A stretch of DNA of 64,000 nt from Panorpa germanica (Eukaryota; Arthropoda; Insecta; Mecoptera; Panorpidae): contig OY783218.1 of assembly GCA_963678705.1 (NCBI GenBank), forward strand, positions 9,248,152 to 9,312,151, read 5' to 3'. Within the stretch, counting starts at the first letter, position 1; every line of letters begins with the position of its first letter. This document shows, piece by piece, positions 1 to 11,492 of this stretch. Below the pieces are notes generated by a model, which did not search any database, was not told the DNA's origin, and was given only the letters and a program-made list of their open reading frames with translations. The position numbers and the translations under genes were made by a program.

Positions 1-766
1 TAACAAATTATATTTGTGATTGTATTTCTTAATTTTTAAGAAAAATATTTGAAATATTTGTTAATATATGAGAATTAACAACAAAATTAACGATTTAAGA
101 ATATAGGCTTCAAATAAAAGAAACCAATTTAATTTATGGTATAATATTTATGTTTAATATTTATATGAATATATTTTTGAGATAAGACTATAAAAATTGT
201 TTAGTGTTTTTTTGTGAGAGAAAAAGTGAATGCCTTGTCTCACGTCAGACGTTAGTCGTATGCGTCCAAGTCCAAGTCCCTCTAAGAAAGCAAAACCTGT
301 AATTAGTCAAATCATAGTAATTAGCTAATTGTTTAAATAAATGTTATGTTATACACACAACTAAATTTAATAAAAACAAACAACGGTATTTCATTATTGT
401 ATTGCTGACAGGTTTAACTGAAAACGTGACTGACAGTTATATTGTTCAGCTGCGGGACGGGAATGTAATGCGCTTTCAGATAACATCTCTATTAAAGGAT
501 ACAGCACAGCCTCCATGACCTCTGTAACATATACAACTACAGCCTAAGACATAGTATTGAAATTCTTATTTCTCAAATACAAAATTAACCTCACTTTTCT
601 ATATATATGGTTTTACGGAATATTTTCTAGAATACTGGTGATATTTTTATTGCAATCAAAAGTACAAAATCTGAGGTTAGTAATGGAACACAATATCCGC
701 CAAATGTAACCGCAAGGCAATTGACAGTTAAAAAATAGTGCCAAATTTAAAGTGATAGGTCTAAGT
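1..766. other. AT-rich spacer, no gene seen
   Basis: No convincing coding exon was found on either strand. The stretch is AT-rich with scattered stops in all frames. It ends where the first CCCAGTAAAC-type element begins. Confidence 0.5.
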
Positions 767-1620
767 CCCAGTAAACATTTAAGAGTCACTTTGACATCAT
801 ATTAAAGATGCGTATAATTTTTTTGTCATGAAAAAGTTCATTTACAATTCTCACAGTCGTTCATATGAAATGTCTAATTTATCGGCAATAAATGACGAAT
901 CCACTCTACCTCTCGGAATACAAATGAAGATAAAGTTGATGCAAACTATAATGGGTTTATGTCCTATGTCCTTATTTCTATAAAAGTGTACTATATATTG
1001 ATAAAGTGGGTTACTAGAACCTCAAATGTCCAATTATTTTTTTAATAACTCCTTATATGTAGGAGATATTAACAATTAAAAAAGTCATTTTGTCTCTTTA
1101 ATTATTAAAGGGATTCAACGTTGTACACATTCCAAATGCATGTGACATCATAACCGCTACCAACCTTACAGCTCATAAATCTCTGCTATATGTATTTATA
1201 TATCAACATATCAAATATTATTTACAGCTATTTTAAGGAACAATAAAATTTCAATATTATGTCTACCGTAACAGGGTTAAATAAAATAAAAACTTATTAT
1301 TCTTTGACTTGACTTGACTATTTCGACTACCAAGCACTGACCTACTCAACAAATAACTGACGTTAAAATGCATTTCACGTCATACAAATATGGCCGACCA
1401 TCTCTAGCGCTACAACTACAATTCAAACTTTTAATTGCTGTATCTCCGTCAACATTTAGATATTTAATAAAATAGACACGCCAATACATATATTTATTAA
1501 TATCAATTTCAATCAACAATTGAAAAATCGTCCACTAAAAAATGAGGACACAAGCCCATTGAAGTGCAATAGTGATAGAAACGGCACAAAACAGGACACT
1601 TCACCAAATTGTTTACTGGG
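767..1620. mobile_element. MITE-1 copy, interrupted by a MITE-2 copy
   Basis: The element starts with CCCAGTAAACATTT and ends with AAATTGTTTACTGGG, so the ends are inverted. The outer parts (767-950 and 1560-1620) match, in reverse orientation, the uninterrupted copies at 3268-3520 and 22955-23196. Between them sits a complete MITE-2 element. The element has no coding capacity and is a non-autonomous DNA transposon by structure; its superfamily is not assigned. Confidence 0.85.
951..1559 (-). mobile_element. MITE-2 copy A, nested in MITE-1
   Basis: This copy runs from ATGGGTTTATGTCC to GGACACAAGCCCAT, the inverted ends shared by about ten other copies in the window. Its internal sequence is near-identical to the copies at 17495-18122 and 34998-35624. 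The flanks join into the uninterrupted MITE-1 sequence when one AT dinucleotide is removed, so the insertion duplicated a 2-base AT target. Confidence 0.9.
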
Positions 1621-2219
1621 TTAAAAGACCGCCTAAATTTGGTCCAAAAAGTCTTGTTCATTAGTATTGTATTGAACTAATCTTTTAATTCCCCAATAAT
1701 TGTTTATATGAGATCATGGCAGAAGTTCACGGTTGGAGAAAACAAAGATTTACGAACGCTTTGGACGTTTAAGGAAATGCTTACTGCGCGTTACTGGTAC
1801 TATATGCATTATTGCTTCTTTCTTTGAACTTTCCCTGTCGAAGTACAGGTAAGATAAATCCGATAAACCACCACATGGACATGTCATGTTACCCACAAAC
1901 ACCACTCCATGAAAACGACTCTACACGCGTTGGCAGTTAATCCATGAAATGATGATACCGGCGATAATATAAAAGTAAAAATAAAATGATTGAATAGAAA
2001 GAGTAGTATCTTTTACGGGCAGAGTCGGCCCAATAATTGCGGGGCCTGGTGGAAAGTTGACTTTCGTACAAATAAATAATAATTTATTACATTTTGCTAT
2101 TTTTTGCTTTGCTATAAAAATTCGACCTGAATTCCTGCAACATTTATACAAAATTCCATGATAATATCACCATAATTCAACGTTTTGGCTAATTTAAATT
2201 CGATAAGATCTATTTTGTA
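1621..2219. other. Spacer, no gene seen
   Basis: The short frames here have no recognisable domain and are not supported as genes. No repeat was recognised apart from the borders. Confidence 0.4.
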
Positions 2220-2810
2220 ATAAACCTTCTTGTTATTATTATTATTATATTATATTAATTGTTCGTCTTTCGGCTTTACAATCTACATTCTTAATACATT
2301 TCATAGAACTTCAACTTGGAATTAAATTTAAACTATTCTAGACCTTTTTATTTCCAAAAGTACTTTCTACTTCTTCTTCTCTTGACCCTCTTCCTTCATT
2401 TTCCCTAGTCTTCCTTCATTCTCACCGTTTCCTCACCTCTTGTCTTCTTTGTCTCCTCTCGGCAAACCGTTTCCTGCTTCTCCTTCCTTATTGCCTGTAT
2501 CTTCCTCTTTCTTCATGTTCCTTATGCAATCGAGCCACAAGCTTATTTATTGTCCTGTTTTTTCTTTCCTTTTTACTATTTCCGCCATCCACCTCTTTCC
2601 TTCACTGCCTCCCTTTAATAGCTGGCCAATATTCTTTTCGCTCACTACTTTTTCCTTACAATCAAACTTAATGTGCTCCAGTGTTTCGTCCTCCGTTCCG
2701 CACACCCTACATTTTCTTTCCTCACTACTTTCCCAGTATCTGTTTCCTTTTTCCTCATTTCCCAATCTAAACCTTGCTGTCCTTCTTATGTGTTATAAAC
2801 CTTCTTGTTA
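2220..2810 (-). mobile_element. 5'-truncated LINE fragment with 16-bp target duplication
   Basis: On the minus strand, 2810 to about 2547 encodes the C-terminal end of a non-LTR retrotransposon reverse-transcriptase protein. It reads TARFRLGNEEKGNRYWES followed by a CxxC...H...C knuckle (CRVCGTEDETLEHIKFDC), which is typical of insect Jockey/R1/I-like ORF2 tails. Downstream is a 3' tail rich in TAA repeats near 2236-2255. The sequence ATAAACCTTCTTGTTA occurs at 2220-2235 and again at 2795-2810, so the insert is bounded by a perfect 16-base target site duplication. The fragment is heavily 5' truncated and cannot move by itself. The plus-strand frame across 2440-2811 is only the antisense of this insert. 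Confidence 0.85.
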
Positions 2811-3267
2811 AAATGTCGGCAAGTATTAGTAATAAAGTATTCCAAGTATATATAAACATAAAATATTTTAAAATTTTATGACGAGAAATAAAATTGAAGT
2901 CAAGTTGAACCAGGCTGCGGCTCTGCTTATGTAGAACGGTAAATCTCTGTGAGCCTAGCGAATGCATCAGTATGAGATGAGATACAAATAATTCGTTGAA
3001 TTAAATAGGAATTTATGAATAACTTATTTTGTTTTGTTCATTGTATTTGACAGAAATGAATGGATATTTAAATTTATTATTTAAATAATAAATAAAATAT
3101 ATATAATTGGCATTGATATTTAAAATAGTGGGGTCATTGCAATTTTTTTTTTAAATTTTAATAGAGAATATTATTTTAAGTTTTTATTTTTACTTAAATT
3201 ATAAAATCTGCAGGAGATGAAGTTGTGCTAGACTTCTCATACTTTCAAATAGACTACTTGTGATCTC
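2811..3267. other. AT-rich spacer
   Basis: No gene or recognised repeat was seen between the LINE insert and the next MITE-1 copy. Confidence 0.4.
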
Positions 3268-3520
3268 CCAGTAAACAATTTGGTGAAGTGCCCTATTTAG
3301 TGACGTTTCTATCACTATTTCACTTCAATTATAGTTCGCATCAACTTTATCTTCATTTGTATTCCGACAGGTGGAGTAATTTCGCCATCTGTAGCTGATA
3401 AAATAGACATTTTATATGAAAAAATGTGAGAAACTGAACTATAAATGAACTCTTTAATGACAAAAAAATCATGACGCATGTTCAATATGATGTCAAAGTG
3501 ACTCCAAAATGTTTACTGGA
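3268..3520. mobile_element. MITE-1 copy, uninterrupted
   Basis: This 253-base copy begins CCCAGTAAACAATTTGG and ends AAAATGTTTACTGGA. It is collinear with 22955-23196 and with the flanks of the nested copy at 767-1620. The last base of the right end is mutated (GGA rather than GGG). No coding potential. Confidence 0.85.
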
Positions 3521-6036
3521 CTTTTTCAGTATGGTGTATTAGAATTGTTTTGAATAAATACACCTTATTATGAAAAGAAATTTCTACTTTAATGTTTCTC
3601 TACTAAACTTTTATTTATAAATTAAAATTGAAATATAGAAACTATTTTCGTATAATTACTGACGCACCTTCGTATATCACCACTGACCGCCTCTAACGTG
3701 ATTTTGGAATCCCAATCATTAAGGGAGAGATAAAATCTTGAGTTGGAAACTACAAGAAACGCATTGAACACCATCCAAACCACCTAGCTTCAGGCTTAAT
3801 AAATCTTTAAGAAAATATTTCATAGACTAAACAGAAAAACACAACGAAACCTAATTTTTTCTAATCTAATTATTGTATTCTTTGTCTATCGGATATGCCA
3901 TTGGACATTTTGACAAGAATCCTGTAAGCAGGGGCGGCCTTTGCCATTGCGAGGCCCCGGGCGGCAGAACTTTGCGAGGCCCCGGGGCGGCAGATCTTTG
4001 CAAGGCTTTGTATAATTTATGTAAATTGTAAGTAAGTATTTTTGATGATAATAGACGAGAAATAAAATTTTATATTGGAAGTTTTATAAAAGTTAACAAG
4101 CTCAAAGATGACAAATATTAATGATGATAATTAAGGTACATCAATGCCTTAAAAGAAGACTCTGCCTGTAAGATTCGTACGATTCTTAATAAAAAAATAA
4201 TTTGGACCATAAAAGTTCATCAAATTTAAAACACTCAACTTTTGAAGGAAAATATATGATTACGTTACGCGTGTTGGAGTCGCATTATTTTGGACGACGT
4301 ATTACACCTTTTAGACTACCCATCAATTTCTGAAGAGTTCTTCGTTGTTGATGTACCACTGTCGCCATTTCATTGCGCGAGTACTTTTACTTTTTACTCA
4401 AACAGGTAAGTTCATGTCGCGTCGCGTTCAATGATTTGGCTTGAGGCTATATTAAGATAGTCCTAACGTTACACGTTAGGAAAGGCCATTCAGATGCTGC
4501 GTGATGATATACGACCACTGAAATATATCACCAGACTTCAGACTTGACCGGACGGACCATCGTTTTATTATTTTGTTTTGTTGGCCGCTTTCAACATGAC
4601 TAATTACTTTATAATCGTAAATTATTGTTTTTTTTTAAACGCGTTTTGGATCATCAAACTTTTTATGACATAAACCTATATATGTATAAAGGTATAAAGA
4701 TAGAAGTATTTCTTCGATTCTAGAATGTCATTTGTTTAGAGAAGCCTTAGGCACACTGGATAGAACTGAAGCAAAGATGATAGTAAAATAGAAAAGGTTA
4801 TCACTAGTAGAGGTTGTAATTTTACAGTAAATATCAAAGCCAAGACTTAGCTAATTGACTGGCTGTAAAAGCGGGCGAAAACACAGGAAACGGGGCGAGA
4901 ACTTAAAGAATACTTAAGACAATTTTATCGTTATGGTAGATAAGTAAAGACAGCATGATATGAACTTAATCTCAAATGAATGTAGTCAATAGATTTTTAT
5001 TTATTTTTTTATTTTACAACATACATTATTTACAATCTGTCCTCGAAGAACATTAATCAAATTTTGGGAATATATATAAATATGACATGCGAGTTTGCCA
5101 TCCATCGATGACTCACCCTTTGACTTAACCTATTACATTAATATTAAGTACATTTGGAACCTATTCTACACCATATTTGGTAGGTCCATTGGATTTTTAC
5201 CTTTCAGTCGTCTAATCGGTTTATGCTGAAAAAGTTGTACAGCTGATTCATTTGGATGAACTTATAATCTTTGTACGTACTTCTTGCTGATATCCTTAAT
5301 TTCACTTCTAATGTATGGAACCCCAAGATCTTGATGTGTTAACCAGGTTGGAACGAATCGCGGCACGTTAAGGATTTGCTTTAGCAGTTTATTACAATGT
5401 CAATAGAATGTAATAAATTTCATTATATTGGGTTGAACCTTATGGGTTGCCGAAACAGCTGCTAGAGCTTTAACGTTTGATTTTGCATCTCTTTTACACT
5501 TATCAAAGGAAGTGGGGAAGAAAGTAAGGAAGGAAATGACACCAACTACTCAATCATGTTTTATAAACCAACCCTTTTACCAACTAATTATTACAATGAT
5601 AAAAATGGCTATTTCAATCGTTAATAACTTCTATAATATTGCGAATTGAATAAAAATAATTGGATATATCAGATTCTGTTAGCCAACTTTATCAATATAC
5701 AGTCTATTTTTTATATAAATTCAGTTATATTTCACAACCCAATTGTAAAACGGAACGTGTGCTTGTTCTTTTGCCATAAGATGGTCTAGTTGCAGAGTAC
5801 TCTCGGCGTGGAATATCAATACTAACATGGTCCTATAACTTTTTTCAGCCTAAGGTCGCTCCAAGGGTTGGATTGGTCAAGGCTGGTTTGAGGTAATGTA
5901 ATTTGCTACGAAACCAAAGAAATATATGTAAGCCTCACTAATAACATACTTCAAGTTTTCAAAAAAGCTTGAGTCGTCGGTTTGTTTATTCAGGCATTTA
6001 TTTTCAGGAGGCTTGGAGCTACAATATGTAACTCAC
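3521..6036. other. Gene-less spacer with decayed repeats
   Basis: No coding exon was supported. At 3929 the sequence CAGGGGCGGCCTT looks like a hAT-type terminal repeat, and 4091-4130 matches in reverse the stretch near 45449-45490 that lies beside CAGAGGCGGCCTT (45287). At 4461-4479 a short palindrome (CCTAACG/CGTTAGG) occurs. Around 5580-5720 a decayed relative of MITE-2 is recognisable by words such as CAATCGTTAATAACTTCT and CTTTATCAATATACAG. Confidence 0.45.
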
Positions 6037-6039
6037 TAA

Positions 6040-6719
6040 GGCCTGTCTCAGTATGGCACCGTAATTAAGCGAATTTCTGCCGGACGTATACGGGCTACTA
6101 CGCTTTACCTATCCGAACCCTGTAAATGTAATGAGAACTCTCTGGACCTCTCAGACTGCACGCTACAAAGCAGTCCGAATACGGGCGGCACTACCTCGCA
6201 CATTAGAACCGTATAAAGGCGAATTTTATCCAAGCGTTACCACTACTACAACGATATCCTATCCGAACCTTTGTAAATGCAAACAGCCGCCTCAGACTGA
6301 AGGGGATACCTAAGATCGCTTGTTGTTACGCTGCAATACGGTTCAAATGAGATCTATCGGCGACATCGCTTGTGACGAGTATGTTCTGCATGCAGTTTAT
6401 GTTTGTATTTCAGTGAATCATGGACACCGATACCGATACCAATACGATAGAACTAAATTTAAATTCATGACAACCAGAACTCAGATATATAATAAATGCT
6501 AAAGTCCCTTTAATACCAGTAGTGTATCGATAAAAATTAAAGTTAAAGTGTGCTCTCATGATAAATTATATAAGTGCTAAAGAACTCCAATACACCCCCT
6601 AATACACGACTACAGACATCTGTGACACACATAGGCGGTTTGCTTTGTAGCTCATCCAATCCGCCGATTTACGTCCGAATACGCCGTCGCTTAAATACGG
6701 TCCCATACTGAGACAGGCC
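6040..6719. mobile_element. Harbinger-like non-autonomous element with TAA duplication
   Basis: The element opens with GGCCTGTCTCAGTATGGCAC and closes with its inverse GTCCCATACTGAGACAGGCC; the ends pair over more than 30 bases with few mismatches (continuing through TTAAGCGA). It is flanked by TAA at 6037-6039 and 6720-6722. A 3-base TAA target duplication is the hallmark of PIF/Harbinger transposons. It is unusually GC-rich for the area. Two 60-codon frames inside show no transposase motif. A divergent relative lies at about 46180-46550. Confidence 0.85.
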
Positions 6720-6722
6720 TAA

Positions 6723-7750
6723 ATGTAAAATCCTGTGATACTGAACGACTTATTCTTATTCTATAAACGAAGTTTCAAATTAATGAAAACCAAAGTATTA
6801 GTCAAAAGGAATTCTAAACCACACTTCTTCAATACCGACAAAAGTTTTCATGATTGTAGAAGTTATATTTATTTAAACATATGTATAATGTGTGTGTGCT
6901 AAATATGGTCTCACGAATAAAATAGAAATTGAATACACTGTTAGTTTGAAGGTTAGTAATTACGTTCATTTAATTAACAGGATAAAAGTAGTTAAAAAAA
7001 TACGCAGTGTGAAGAAATGCATCATTAATACAAATTAAAATGATATTGCAGCTGTAAAATGTTGCAATAATTTATTCAATATTGAGTAATGCGTGTATGA
7101 CTTTATTATATAGGGTGTCCACTGAGAAAGTTCAAAATTAACATGCTACATTTTTGTTAATATTTCGTTCACAACGTGATAAATTTTCGTGGTTCGCAAT
7201 CCTATTGTAATCCAGCGAATACTATGGACCAGAAATCACTAATTGATGGACTACAATCACAAAACTGCTGTTGAATACAAAAGTAATGTTAGGCTACATC
7301 AATATTGAAATATAAAGAAAGAATGAATGAACATTAAACAAATAAACTAAATTTTATATAATAACTAAAGTAAATGTTCTTAAAAGAATAAAATATCTTT
7401 AAAGAAAAACACACAATGGGTAAAGTCACTGACTTCATTCTAATTTCAAATAGAATGGATGAATCGCGGCTGACTCGCGAACACAAATTCACACAAAACT
7501 GGTGATTTGTGTTACGGATGAAGTTATAAAGTTCACTCTGAATTACATGTCAACATCGGAACAGAGTTGGGTTGGTCGAATAAGATGGGTTGGTCAGAGC
7601 AAACACAAGCCGAGCGCAAAATACGGTTAAGCCAAATTAAATCAATATTGTTAATGATTTAATAATAACAATTACTTTTACATTAAAACAAAATATAATT
7701 AATTATATTAAAAATTAGGTTTCATTACATTCATTTAAAAATTATTTAAA
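6723..7750. other. AT-rich spacer
   Basis: No supported gene or RNA. Runs of simple AT-rich sequence only. Confidence 0.4.
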
Positions 7751-8405
7751 AAGATAAAATAAAGAGTATATTTTCGATAATGTTTTTTGACGACACAGAT
7801 AGTATTATAATTATTTCTATAACTACTACATGATAAAATGACATTTGAAGAATACTTTGTCAAATTTTCATAAATAAATATCAAGAAATGAGGCATTGAC
7901 AGCGAATCTCCGCAGACGTCACAAAAAAAATAACATTGCGGTGCCACTCATAACTCATCTCTGAATTTTCTGAAATCAAAAAACCAAAATGATTTTATTA
8001 GTTGATAAGTTTTAAGTAGTTTATTAATTTTCCAATTTTTTACAGCACTTAAAAGTCAAAATAACGATTTTTCATGAAAAAAATCAAAAACTTTGTTATT
8101 TTAAAATACGTTAAAATAAAAAAAAAAGAACTTGACAGCGTTATCTCGGCATTTATGTAAAGAAAGAGTGTGCAAAATGGAGCGGTGCAGTAAATTTTGA
8201 GCTAGAGAGGGCACCGACTCTGAAGTTATGTGTGAGAAAAACGCATTTAAAAGTTTCAAAGAACACGAAAGCAGACTAGAAAGGTGAAGACTTAAAACTC
8301 TATATCTCTGACAGTTTTACTCCAATCGACTACAAATTTTCACACAATAAACTTAATATGTTGTACATTAATATAAATATATAAATAAAAAAGTTGAAAC
8401 CTTAA
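7751..8405 (+). mobile_element. MITE-3 copy a
   Basis: This copy runs from the TTTTCGATAATGTTTTTTGAC region to AAAAAAGTTGAAACCTTAA. It is collinear with 30966-31647 and 44458-45182, and with 24070-24661 in reverse. On the minus strand (7947 down to 7735) it keeps a 70-codon frame related to the frames in two other copies (shared CDVxGD and SMPHFL words). Transposase motifs were not seen. Confidence 0.8.
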
Positions 8406-8968
8406 CTGTGGAAAGGGCTGCCACAGTATAAGTTAAATATAAATTGTAAATGCCCTAGTCGGCGCAAATGAACCATAACCGGTAACGTCTAGCAAAAATT
8501 GAAGAGCTCATCCCGGTCACTTTATTTTTACCTTAATTGAATAGTGAAGGTAAAGTGATTCCACGAGAAAACGAGATCATAAGTTAAAGCTTGACACTAT
8601 GAACCCTTGTCCTTCTCTAATGTTGTCCAGCGTGCCAATATATCTAGTGAAACTATTGAACAGCGAGATTATTCTAAGCAACCAAACCTTGGTCATTATT
8701 TTATTAAGGCACTGACTGATTAATTATATTGTTTCACCAAATTATTAGAGAAATCATCAAAAATATTTTCAATGTCACAAAAACAATATTTTAAACGCCA
8801 TCCCATCCGTCCTTGACATGGCAGTAACAAGGGAATTTGCTTTCTTTGTTGACCAACTTTTTTATGACCATAATTACACGTTTCTTTAATTACTATTTAG
8901 TGAATCTATAAACCCATTATGAACAACACTAATTACTAATTTAATATCTGAATAAAATATTTATGTGT
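8406..8968. other. Spacer, no gene seen
   Basis: No coding signal or recognisable repeat apart from the borders. Confidence 0.4.
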
Positions 8969-9316
8969 TTAAATTGATTGGACAGTTTGGCGATTAGGCG
9001 AACGGATGATTGGCTGGTGAAGCTGAGGTTGGCATTGAAATTGACTGGGATAAGAAAGTGGCGTGCATTGCATCTGTGTTGGAGTACGAATAGCCTCAGG
9101 GGTTTGGTGACCTCGAGGACCTACGGATGATAATATTGTATCGCATCCAGTGATAGTGATAGTGATAGCGATAGTAGCTGAAGAAATGCCTCTAGCTATG
9201 CCAGGTTCATCGTTTGCGTATGTAATTATAAATGTACTGCAGCTATATAATTTAAATGAACTTAATGAAAGGGCCCGATGTTTTTCAGAAATCTGATGGA
9301 TAAAATAGGCTTTCAA
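8969..9316 (-). CDS. Unrecognised 115-codon open frame, doubtful
   Basis: This open frame lies in a locally GC-richer patch and is rich in Ser, Thr, Pro, Gln and Ile, with an ITIT tract that comes from a TAGTGA-type short tandem repeat near 9148-9175. I do not recognise a domain, signal peptide or membrane segment. It has no neighbouring exon that I could join to it and no clear promoter. It may be a decayed retrogene or transposon piece, or a chance frame. Listed because it stands out in composition from the surrounding AT-rich DNA. Confidence 0.15.
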   Translation of the reverse strand: MKAYFIHQISEKHRALSLSSFKLYSCSTFIITYANDEPGIARGISSATIAITITITGCDTILSSVGPRGHQTPEAIRTPTQMQCTPLSYPSQFQCQPQLHQPIIRSPNRQTVQSI

Positions 9317-9529
9317 AATACTTTCCTCTATGTAAAGTTTGAGTGTGACAACTGGGGTTAATTATTAGCACAGTGACTAAGTACAACGAAGTATAGATAC
9401 ACTTATCTAGTGGCTTACATTTCAATAATTACACGGTGTGGTAGAGATTGCTCCAATTAACAATTCTACATGATTAGGTTACTACGTCCGATGGTTTAGT
9501 CTTCGAACATCATTACTATCAAGCAACAT

Positions 9530-9905
9530 TTGCGTCACGGCGATGTTTTCGTGGTTACGAAGTCTCAATTCGTGCTTCGCTGCTATAGTTTTGATTTCTT
9601 ATCCGACTGTGTTGATCTTCAGGTCTCTATGTATGTCGTCATTGCTGATATACCACGGTGCATTAACTATTCCTCGCGGAACTTTATTTTGGAATGTTTG
9701 TATTTATTTAATGTTTGATTTCTTGGTGCAACCCCAGAGTTGCACTCCATACGTCCACACTGGCTTTAGCACTTGTTTATAGATGAGTAGCTTGTTTTCA
9801 ATGTTTAGTTCAGAGCGTCGCCCAATTAGCCAATACATATTTCTTCCTTTTTCTTTTTGACATGCGTTTTCCACCTTAACTTAGCATCAAGCGTCATTCC
9901 TAGTT
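9530..9905 (-). pseudogene. Jockey-like LINE reverse-transcriptase fragment
   Basis: Reading the minus strand from 9905, the segments encode LGMTLDAKLRWKTHVK, then MYWLIGRRSELNIENKL, LIYKQVLKPVWTYGVQLWG, RGIVNAPWYISNDDIHRDL and AAKHELRLRNH. These are the familiar end-of-reverse-transcriptase motifs of Jockey-clade LINE ORF2 proteins. At least one frameshift and in-frame stops separate the pieces, so it is a dead fragment. The plus-strand frames at 9530-9782 are antisense shadows of it. Confidence 0.8.
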
Positions 9906-10232
9906 CAAATAAATAGATGGGAATGGGGCTTAAGGATGTTTATGTGCTATTTATATTTTTATATTTATATTTGATACTAATTTAACGTAAATGTTATATT
10001 TCTGTGTAAGGAATAAATAATTTCCCATTTTTACTTGTTAGATATTGAAGCTTTTGTCGATGTGTGTAAAAACGGTTCTATTTGTCTATAATTTCTATCA
10101 TTAGGTACATTCTTTCGCCAGTTAATTCCGTGTCAATATCTTCTTCATAATTTCTCCATCTCAAAACATTAGTTATATATTATCATACATACCAATACGC
10201 ATATAAATAATTAAAACCGCATCTTCCCCTCC

Positions 10233-10246
10233 AGGAGGCGCCACCT
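10233..10246 (-). promoter_or_regulatory. Candidate CTCF insulator site
   Basis: On the minus strand the sequence reads AGGTGGCGCCTCCT, containing AGGTGGCGCC, which agrees with the core recognised by insect CTCF. It lies about 185 bases upstream of the TATA box of the ZP gene, in a GC-rich patch (10217-10265) inside AT-rich DNA. The match is by eye; binding is an inference. Confidence 0.4.
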
Positions 10247-10417
10247 ACACCCGTCACCGTTGTCCGTTGTCCTTCATCACCTTCTGTTCTCCAACATCAT
10301 TTTATAAAATGTTAAATTTTACCATACACCACCTTTCACGTTGATTGTCCATCTCTTTCTAACTAATGAAGCATGAACGGGATAAATCTAATGTCATTTA
10401 GCGAGCCGTGGTATCAT

Positions 10418-10456
10418 TATAAAAGCAGAATCCTCACCAGATTCATCCTCAGTTAC
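10418..10456 (+). promoter_or_regulatory. TATA plus initiator core promoter for the ZP gene
   Basis: TATAAAAG at 10418-10425 is followed by an initiator-type TCAGTT with its A at 10451, 33 bases downstream of the first T. This is close to normal insect core-promoter geometry. The leader that follows contains no ATG and ends at a strong donor (GAAAG/GTGAGT). Confidence 0.65.
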
Positions 10457-10609
10457 TCATCAGCTTCACTTTCATCTCACAGTGCCAAAAAAATAAGTAA
10501 ACATTGTACCAGTAATAATAATAGTTGCGAGTCATTACGCCAGTTGATCGGAGCCGAACAAACACTTGTAGTTACTGTTGATTTTATTCAAGTGCTGGAT
10601 CATTGAAAG
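10451..10609 (+). other. Inferred 5' leader exon of the ZP gene
   Basis: From the initiator at 10451 to the donor GTGAGT at 10610 the sequence has no ATG at all. The next plausible coding exon with an acceptor directly before its ATG begins at 24889, where one base precedes ATG. A non-coding leader joined to such an exon is the simplest model, giving an intron of 14,279 bases. Alternative: the leader belongs to a transcript not seen here. Confidence 0.5.
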
Positions 10610-11426
10610 GTGAGTTTGTTCATTTCACTTTCTTTGTATGTTAAAAGCAAATAGTCAATATTTTAATTAGATGAAGATGCATAAGTGGCCTTACGTAATA
10701 ATAACTCGAAAGTTATGAAAATGATTAATGGAAATAAAAACAAATAATTGTTAAACAAAACATAGCGCGAGAACTAGTAATTCATTTACCAAAAACAATT
10801 TTAAATAAAAGCACAAAAACGTTTATTTTCAAATTATATTTTTTTAATTATACAACAATAATTTTCTGTATTGTGGTTTTAAATTACATTAATTTCTTAC
10901 CACTTCTTACCACTGAAGATTATATGCTATTTTAGCAGTTTCTACAGTGGTAAGGTCTTATATATGTGTACAGTGCTGCATTAACCATGTCGGGGCCCTT
11001 ATACCATTTCTTAACTTCCTAAAATATATTTTTTCTACCACAATTTTATTTATAATTATGCCATTTTTTTTTTACTATATTACGAAGGTTGAAAATTTGA
11101 AACAAAAGAAATGAAAACGTATTTTCTTAATAAATCTTTGTATAAAGTTAAGTTAAGCTTAAATATTAACTCTTCTAACTTTTATTCTAATATTATGCTA
11201 AATGAATTTAATATTATGCTAATATATAAATAATATTATCATTGAGGGTTTGTTACATAAAAACCTTCAAATTCAACTTTTACTCGAATAATACTTTAAA
11301 AAAAAAAAATTATAAGCAATTTCCTACTATGTGTACTATATGTATTAAACCACTGCTTAATAAGTTTATGATTAAAAAAGCAAAGAATCAATTAAAGTTG
11401 ATAGCAATCAAACCTAGAAAATATAG

Positions 11427-11492
11427 TACAGGTTCGGGAATCAAACCTGAAGTTACAGCAATCTGATGTTAACCATACAATCTCTCGGCCAA
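11427..11492 (-). repeat. tRNA-like SINE head (A and B boxes)
   Basis: On the minus strand TGGCCGAGAGATTG resembles an RNA polymerase III A box and GGTTTGATTCC, about 43 bases further, matches the B box. The B box sits in a short stem (CAGGTT/AACCTG) like a T-psi-C arm. The acceptor stem and anticodon arm do not close, so this is not a working tRNA; a tRNA-derived SINE remnant or tRNA pseudogene fits better. Confidence 0.4.

Noticed and set aside
2440..2811. 123-codon plus-strand frame rich in Ser, Phe and Leu
   Set aside because: It is the exact antisense of the LINE reverse-transcriptase tail and ends at its target duplication.
9530..9782. Two overlapping plus-strand frames
   Set aside because: They are antisense to the Jockey-like LINE fragment.
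11427..11492. A complete tRNA gene on the minus strand
   Set aside because: A and B boxes are present but acceptor and anticodon stems do not fold, so only a SINE or pseudogene call is kept.
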